Shown here: positions 9,101-13,356 of the stretch, one piece after another
Numbering within the stretch: the first letter of the stretch is position 1
Layout of the letters: each line of letters starts with the position of its first letter
From: Euperipatoides rowelli
Taxonomy: Eukaryota; Onychophora; Udeonychophora; Euonychophora; Peripatopsidae
DNA: 13,356 nt
NCBI GenBank assembly: GCA_003024985.2
Contig: PXIH01S0024699.1
Strand: one strand, 5' to 3'
The notes under the pieces: model-generated
Database searches by the model: none
What the model was told of the DNA's origin: nothing
The model's input: the letters and a program-made list of their open reading frames with translations, nothing else
Translations under genes and position numbers: made by a program

Positions 9101-12100
9101 CTCTTTGGTGTTCTTTTTCGTTTCAAAACATCACTAAGTCTTAATTGAGGAATTGTTCTTTCAGTTTCATCACTATCTGTTCTATCAGCTGTAATACTAG
9201 GAATTGAAGGTGGAGGTTCCAATAATTTTGGTATACTTTTTGAAGTACTAGGTTGATTATCTTTTAACGGTGAAATTCCAATGGGGGTTTCAGGGTCAGC
9301 AAGATTTTTCACCTGATGCATAACTCCTTCTCGGCAAAAATAAACACCAAAAATATCAGGCAATTTTTGCATTAATATTTCAGCCATTTGCAGAGCACCA
9401 ACAATAACTTTTAAATCTTGAGAGGACATCATTGCTGCAATATGACTTGAAACATCCTGATTTTTTAGAACATCCTTTAGGAGTTGGGCATCAGCAAAAT
9501 AAATCATGCGAAGAATAGCTCGGAGGCACTTATGACGTACTGCTGGTCCAGCTGAAGAACTGTAAACTTCATATAAAACAGCAAAGAGAGATTTAATAAA
9601 TGATGATGCCAAGTCTCTATCTTCTTGTAAGATATCTGCCCTAGAATCAGTACTCTTGATGCTGCTATTAGATGATGATAAATTTGCTATAACAGAATTA
9701 ACTCTCCTCTGAACTGGTCGAGTTGTACCAGTATCTTCATTAATTTGCTGCATAGAATTAAAATCAATTGTATAGGTTCTTCCCATTGTAGATAAACTAA
9801 TTTCATCTTCCCCAGATTGGTGAGCAGCTTCAATAATTTTACTGTCTATACTGGTATATGGATGCCATAAACCTCTATCATCTCGCCATTGCCACATAAC
9901 TGCATCAGTTTGAATGCTGCTATTTTTGTGCAGTAAAACATCGACAGAAAAAATACCATCAGAAGGCAATTTTGGCATCAATTCACCAATCAGTGAGGTA
10001 ATTTCATAAAGTTCCTGAGGACTCCTCACAACTAATTCAATTTCCTGACAAGCATGTTCAGATGGGCCCATTAATAAATATCTTAATGTATCAGCAATAT
10101 TTTGTTTCAATAATTTAACAGCTAAATCAGGACAATTAGCACACATAATAGATAACATTCTTATAACCATGATAAATGTTCCAGTACTTATTAGAGGAGG
10201 GGTTACAACCAATAATTGCTGAATATTTGTCAATAAGCCATGAGCAGCTAAAGCATGTAAAATTTTATCATCATTTTGAAAATTTTCCACTAATCGTGAA
10301 AAACACAAGCATACACTTTCCACAGATTTTTTGTCTTGATGAGTTAACCGACTACTAAGCAAAAGTAGAGAATCTGAAATAAAATGAAATTCTTCAGTGT
10401 TAATATTTTGACAGCAATTAGCAGTTACCGCAAGAGCAGCACGTTGTGCATTAATGGAAAAAAAATCAAGATACATTAAACAAGCAGCAACTCCTCCAGC
10501 TTGTAATATGGATTTACTATGTCTTCTAGATAGCATCTCTAGTGCTGTTAAAGACTGTTCAGCAACATCCATACACTGAATTACTTGCAATTTTTCCAAA
10601 AAAACAGGAACAGCGTCAACAACAACAGCTGAAGACCTTGGCAAGGCCTCCATCATATATGTTAAAGCTCTGCAAGCATGATTCATCATATCAAAATTAT
10701 GTTCCATTGATAAGAGAGTAATAAGCGCTGGAACTACTTGTTTAACAGGAAAACCAGCAAGTGTGTCTTCATTACCCATAACTAAAAGCTGACACATTTC
10801 AATTACAGACTGTAACTGTTGACCTTCATCACCAGTAGCTTGAATTCCAGATAATAATTGTTGAGCTTTACTACTAGTACTTGTTCCCATAGAACGATGT
10901 AAAAGATGTTGCATACGAGGTCCTAATGCACCAAATAAATGAGGTGGTAATCCTCTAGCTTCCAACAAAGCTTGTAGTCTCCCCATTTCAGAGTCATCAG
11001 ACTCGCTATCCCCTGATGTAGCCATTGCAGTTGCAGCTCCACCTGAACTTGAACCTGCAGTTCCCTGAGCTCCTTCTTCAACAGTACTTGTGTTGGAACG
11101 AGACTGTGTAGTAGTAGGTTCCTGAATTGAATCCTGTCCGGACATACTTGACTGTGGTCGGCCAGTCCCTCCTCCAGTAGGCCCTGCTAAAGGACGCTTC
11201 AAGACTCTGGAGGAACGCCGACTAGTGCTACTGGCACAAGAGCCCGTTGTCTTGGTCCTGGAGCTTCGCCGCAAGCTGCTAAGCTCCGGCGCCTCACTAT
11301 CACGGCTATGACTTCTAGAGCTTTTGCCCTTCGAGTTTGGCCCCTTTTTTTGAGCAACTACACCCCCTGGGGTTTCAACTAGACCAGATGTATCCGTTAA
11401 CCTAGCTCGTTTTTTGGGTATGGCTAAACTAGCGTTTTCTGAAATATCTTTTGTCAAAGAGCTATTACTATCTTTATAAAATGAATGAATATCTTGCTTA
11501 CTACAGCCTGGAGATGGCTCCTTTTTTAAAACTCTCAACTGTTTTACACGGATGTTAGAATTATTACTAATAGTATCAGATTTACTTACTTCAACGTTTA
11601 CAACAGCTACTGATTTACTTCTAGACCGCAATGAATCAATAACAGATGCTTCACTTTTTATAGCTATTTTTTTCTGCTTGGAAACAATCTCTTTTGTAGC
11701 AGGCTTTTTTTCAATTTCTTTTTCTTCTTCTGGTGCTTTGATTTTGGCTCCAGATGCAATCTGCACTCCAGAATCAACCTCAGCCGTTTGGCTGGCACCC
11801 ACAGAGACCCTTCTTTTTCGCCGGCTTGACCGTTTAAAGTATTCCGGGTTATCTGGTTTGATAGTTCTTTCAATGCTTTTCCTACCTCGATATACTTTCC
11901 TTGGCTCAATTTCACTAGTTGTCTGTTCAGAAAATACACTTTCATGTGACTCCGAAACGCTTTCTGATCGTTTTTTACCTTTCCTAGATTTAACAACAGT
12001 GGATGTTTTTTTATTGTTTATAACAGTAGTACTATATGAAGACTTTTTAGAATTCGTCGTTCTTTTACTCTGAGAATTTCCTATTGAAGTCGTCGCTAAA

Positions 12101-12453
12101 TTAAGGTCGATTGGATATTTTCTTGGCCTTCCACGTGGTCGTTTTATTGGTATAGGCGAGATATCTTGGTTAGATAACGTTTGACTGCTATGTGGTTGAT
12201 CAGTAATCGACTGCGTATTGAGCCTAACGTTATTACTCACCAAGTTTTTAACAGTGACAAAGTCCTTTTTTCTAGGATCTTGTTTTTTACCAGTAATAAG
12301 AGTTTCAATTTCTACGTCAAGTTGTTCACTTCCTGAGGATGTATTCAAGTGAATGGATGACCTAGATGAAGATCTAGTTCTGCGTTGTAAACTTTCCCCT
12401 TGTGAACCACGAGTAGACTGTCCCCCATGTTGGTATTTAGGTTGGTCGGCCAT
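6136..12453 (-). CDS. TRIP12: HECT-type E3 ubiquitin ligase TRIP12, single exon
   Basis: The product is 2105 residues, against about 1990 for human TRIP12, a nuclear E3 of the ubiquitin-fusion-degradation pathway that also acts in chromatin and DNA-damage control. Residues 1-485 are Ser/Lys/Arg-rich and probably disordered. They hold an AT-hook (104-112, KRPRGRPRK) and basic NLS-like clusters (208-216; 346-351, PKKRAR). An ARM-repeat region spans about 490-840, and a WWE domain about 845-917 (W854, W856, W863). A basic [10 protein letters not shown] segment lies at 1110-1119 and an acidic run at 1422-1438. The HECT domain covers about 1726-2105. The catalytic cysteine is Cys2072 (codon 6238-6240), in [14 protein letters not shown], 33 residues before the C-terminal SFHLS as in the human protein. 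The frame is open upstream to a GTG at 12552, but the first in-frame ATG is 12453, preceded by an in-frame stop (12589-12591). No intron interrupts the frame, unlike vertebrate TRIP12. All catalytic landmarks are intact. Confidence 0.96.
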   Translation of the reverse strand: MADQPKYQHGGQSTRGSQGESLQRRTRSSSRSSIHLNTSSGSEQLDVEIETLITGKKQDPRKKDFVTVKNLVSNNVRLNTQSITDQPHSSQTLSNQDISPIPIKRPRGRPRKYPIDLNLATTSIGNSQSKRTTNSKKSSYSTTVINNKKTSTVVKSRKGKKRSESVSESHESVFSEQTTSEIEPRKVYRGRKSIERTIKPDNPEYFKRSSRRKRRVSVGASQTAEVDSGVQIASGAKIKAPEEEKEIEKKPATKEIVSKQKKIAIKSEASVIDSLRSRSKSVAVVNVEVSKSDTISNNSNIRVKQLRVLKKEPSPGCSKQDIHSFYKDSNSSLTKDISENASLAIPKKRARLTDTSGLVETPGGVVAQKKGPNSKGKSSRSHSRDSEAPELSSLRRSSRTKTTGSCASSTSRRSSRVLKRPLAGPTGGGTGRPQSSMSGQDSIQEPTTTQSRSNTSTVEEGAQGTAGSSSGGAATAMATSGDSESDDSEMGRLQALLEARGLPPHLFGALGPRMQHLLHRSMGTSTSSKAQQLLSGIQATGDEGQQLQSVIEMCQLLVMGNEDTLAGFPVKQVVPALITLLSMEHNFDMMNHACRALTYMMEALPRSSAVVVDAVPVFLEKLQVIQCMDVAEQSLTALEMLSRRHSKSILQAGGVAACLMYLDFFSINAQRAALAVTANCCQNINTEEFHFISDSLLLLSSRLTHQDKKSVESVCLCFSRLVENFQNDDKILHALAAHGLLTNIQQLLVVTPPLISTGTFIMVIRMLSIMCANCPDLAVKLLKQNIADTLRYLLMGPSEHACQEIELVVRSPQELYEITSLIGELMPKLPSDGIFSVDVLLHKNSSIQTDAVMWQWRDDRGLWHPYTSIDSKIIEAAHQSGEDEISLSTMGRTYTIDFNSMQQINEDTGTTRPVQRRVNSVIANLSSSNSSIKSTDSRADILQEDRDLASSFIKSLFAVLYEVYSSSAGPAVRHKCLRAILRMIYFADAQLLKDVLKNQDVSSHIAAMMSSQDLKVIVGALQMAEILMQKLPDIFGVYFCREGVMHQVKNLADPETPIGISPLKDNQPSTSKSIPKLLEPPPSIPSITADRTDSDETERTIPQLRLSDVLKRKRTPKRGSNIRKTRADDEPRDFRAATKVTATGRATPTGRNKLSGTTSSFLASLNPTRWGRSSNTASAVTERTITKEPLLPRSASNSYLSGNKEKIRTWIKEQAQKFAELYFHSESHTNHPALNALNRLTTAIEQLSSVENLQGLKEIRAIMTGSDISPFEVIHSGLVHELLKYLTADSNHVLNRDARLKRFLHIFLNCPDPDSDPELGVDLSKPVALSSLITKLNGCINQLEQFPVKVHDLPGGTSGGTRGTSALKFFNTHQLKCNLQRHPECTNLRQWKGGPVKIDPLALVQAIERYLVIRGYGRIKPDDDDASDDDNSDEDIDDTMAAVFISQGNARHKLQFLIGDHILPYNMTVYQAIKQFGSLTQDGHETDTDTENPMGHAGIWVQTHTIWYRTVPDEDSLSSFNSISGSSSVSPICRKGKSPGISKVSPKSRRMDELWNEGHIPTVISPLTAYLTATLPNSVCVQDPSLEVICLLRVLHANNRYWGTIYGLSRYHPVLSTNEFINSKLTAKVNRQLQDPLVIMTGNLPNWLAEIAMACPFLFPFDTRQMLFYTISFDRDRAMQRLLDTTPELNNSDSSERVTPRLDRRKRTISRDDLLKQAEAVMQDLGSSRALLEIQYENEVGTGLGPTLEFYALVSKELQRGDLELWRGETVKSGNGGAEEGISYVHSSVGLFPSPFGRSVKIGTIAKVRSKFKFLGKFMAKALMDSRMIDLPMSFIFYRWLLNQEHTLGPADMEYVDPELAKSLRQLEKVQKQKEQLEIGLSTSAILNSQNNIQIDGCSIEDLDLDFTLPGFNHIELKKGGKDDAVMLDNLDSYLKLVVHWTLVEGVSKQYESFREGFESVFPLSQLQMFYPEELEQLFCGSNSESWDIKTLMECCRPDHGYTHDSRSVKFLFEILSSYDKEEQRQFLQFVTGSPRLPVGGFKSLSPPLTIVRKTFEPNENPDNFLPSVMTCVNYLKLPDYSSIEIMRERLKVATREGQHSFHLS

Positions 12454-12478
12454 AGACACAACCCTCAAGCTGATACAT
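12437..12478 (-). promoter_or_regulatory. Upstream ORF overlapping the TRIP12 start
   Basis: On the minus strand an ATG at 12478-12476 opens a 13-codon frame ending at TAA (12439-12437), out of frame with and overlapping the TRIP12 ATG at 12453. The upstream ATG has G at -3, whereas the TRIP12 ATG has T at -3 and G at +4. If transcription starts upstream of 12478, ribosomes would meet this frame first, and TRIP12 would depend on leaky scanning. If the start site lies between the two ATGs, it has no role. Confidence 0.4.
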
Positions 12479-12699
12479 GCCACACGAAGCTTATTCACGT
12501 AATAATGTGAAAAAGAAACACAAATGACGAATAAAAAGTCAAACCTAGACACTTTAGGGGGATTTTTTAGGAGAAATGGCTTCCCCTTTCAGGTCTACCC
12601 ACTTCGCGTTGTCACTTTACTGAAAATTTCCCATTTCGCTGTCAGATGGCATTACTGTCCACTCCGAATAAATCACATCCGGGTCATTCCATCAACAAC
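12454..12699. promoter_or_regulatory. Putative bidirectional promoter between divergent genes
   Basis: The 246 bp between the TRIP12 ATG (minus) and the ATG at 12700 (plus) must contain the TRIP12 5' leader and promoter, and probably those of the divergent gene. I see no TATA box. ACATCCGGG at 12675-12683 reads CCCGGATGT on the minus strand, one base from an ETS/GABP core. The + strand start CAACATGGCTGA resembles the YY1 site CAAnATGGCnG. Both elements are common in TATA-less head-to-head animal promoters. Upstream ATGs on the + strand lie at 12576 (closing after 15 codons) and 12646 (in frame with 12700). Transcription starts cannot be placed from sequence alone. Confidence 0.5.
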
Positions 12700-12968
12700 A
12701 TGGCTGACGATATTGATGGCAAAACTCTTCAGAAGATGAAGGTATTGATTTATTTACATTAAAATGTTTATTTTGTTAAAATCAATTTATTTCGAAAGTA
12801 AAAGCTTTTCATCTACATTTACTGTTTTATATTAACGCTTTTAAAACAAACTTTCATGTTTTTTTCTCCTAGCATATACTTTTGATTCTGTACGGTAGTC
12901 TACTTTATTTCAAACAATTATACCAAAGGCTCTTGCCTGCTAGTCCCAATAAATACGGAACGTTGTAA
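12700..12968 (+). CDS. Candidate two-exon microprotein, 45 residues, function unknown
   Basis: I do not recognise this protein. An ATG in strong context (AACATGG) at 12700 opens a 14-codon exon, MADDIDGKTLQKMK, ending AAG at 12741. A donor GTATTG at 12742 and an acceptor after TTTTTCTCCTAG (AG at 12871-12872) define a 131-bp phase-0 intron with a branch-like TTAAC about 38 bases before the AG. Exon 2 (12873-12965) continues in frame for 31 codons from HILLILYGSLLYF to PNKYGTL, then TAA. Residues 16-27 are hydrophobic and uncharged, short for a membrane helix, followed by K, Q and R. Without splicing the frame stops at 12760-12762. An in-frame ATG at 12646 would give 63 residues but has a weaker context. 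The start vaguely recalls mitoregulin (MAD....TLQ then hydrophobic), but the C-terminus does not match. No AATAAA follows closely, so exon 2 may not be terminal. Confidence 0.45.
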
Positions 12969-13356
12969 TATAATAATATTTAATTTAAAAATATATTAGG
13001 TGTGTCTTTTAAACTGTGTTCTGTTTTAAGAATTTAATTTGGTAGAGTATTTAATCTAGACTAAAGATTGAGCTAATTGGTAGACGGGCAGATTGGTAGA
13101 CCAATGGTCAATTCTTTGAACACCTGATGAAATCTGTGACTAATTGTACGGTATCTGTATAGACTGTAAAGATTGAGCTAAGAGTTCAGTTCTTAAAAAT
13201 ATTTATTTTTAAAAAAAAATTAAAAAATTAAAATGAAGTTTATTTAAGCAGAAATGTGCTTTTAAACACTACAATTAGGCCTAGTAACTAAAATATGTTA
13301 CCTACTGAAATCCAGTGGGAAATTATAAATGTGGCAGTAAGATTCAAATTCATAAC
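12969..13356. other. AT-rich non-coding stretch after the microprotein candidate
   Basis: No coding frame is supported. It may be 3' UTR or intron of the + strand gene, or intergenic DNA. It holds the spaced direct repeat described separately, an ATTGGTAGAC motif occurring twice (13076-13085 and 13092-13101), and a TAGGCCTA palindrome at 13276-13283. Confidence 0.5.
13057..13181. repeat. Spaced direct repeat, about 20 bp, two copies
   Basis: TAGACT followed by AAAGATTGAGCTAA occurs at 13057-13076 and again at 13160-13181, where a GT separates the two blocks. The copies are about 103 bp apart. Between them, ATTGGTAGAC is repeated with a 16-bp offset, the second copy extending into the imperfect palindrome ATTGGTAGACCAAT. 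This may be the remains of a local duplication; no mobile-element ends were found around it. Confidence 0.6.

Noticed and set aside
7035-12073. Plus-strand and second minus-strand frames within the TRIP12 coding region
   Set aside because: They are antisense or shifted-frame shadows of a strongly conserved coding sequence; the TRIP12 frame explains the conservation.
12524-12739. Plus-strand 71-codon frame over the shared promoter
   Set aside because: It begins in the TRIP12 5' region in a frame different from the ATG at 12700, has no recognisable domain, and its weak content fits chance.
1-13356. tRNA, rRNA or CRISPR features
   Set aside because: I found no cloverleaf with conserved TTC-loop sequence, no rRNA-like segment and no regularly spaced repeat array.

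Overview
The window looks like nuclear DNA of an animal, most likely an invertebrate. It is AT-rich and contains a clear TRIP12-type ubiquitin ligase with the animal ARM-WWE-HECT layout. It also holds several non-autonomous hAT-like transposons and at least one plausible GT-AG intron. I cannot name the species.

Layout: 1-6135 is non-coding. It begins with two copies of a 21-bp tandem unit and then carries four short DNA transposons. One is a 163-bp element with CAGGGCCGTAGCCAG ends (702-864). Two are related elements with CAGGGCTCGAAATA ends (1901-2202 and 2706-3225), each flanked by an exact 6-bp target-site duplication. The fourth has CAGGGATTCTCAAAC ends (2428-3445) and is interrupted by the second of that pair, giving a readable nesting order. 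From 3446 to 6135 the DNA is T-rich on the + strand; its part nearest the gene may be the 3' untranslated region of the ligase.

6136-12453 (minus strand) is one uninterrupted 2105-codon gene for TRIP12, the HECT E3 of the ubiquitin-fusion-degradation pathway. It has a disordered basic N-terminus with a canonical AT-hook, then ARM repeats, a WWE domain and a C-terminal HECT domain with the catalytic cysteine at residue 2072. The family gene is heavily split by introns in vertebrates, so the complete absence of introns here is notable. The reading frame stays open upstream to a GTG, but the first ATG is at 12453.

12454-12699 is a compact head-to-head intergenic region. On the + strand beyond it, an ATG in strong context at 12700 opens a 14-codon exon. 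A 131-bp GT-AG intron would join this in frame to a 31-codon exon ending at TAA 12966-12968. The result would be an unrecognised 45-residue microprotein with a hydrophobic core, possibly sharing a promoter with TRIP12. The remainder to 13356 is AT-rich, non-coding, and holds a spaced direct repeat.

The most interesting points are the intronless TRIP12, the AT-hook and a conserved island in its disordered N-terminus, the divergent microprotein candidate, and an overlapping upstream ORF that may throttle TRIP12 translation.
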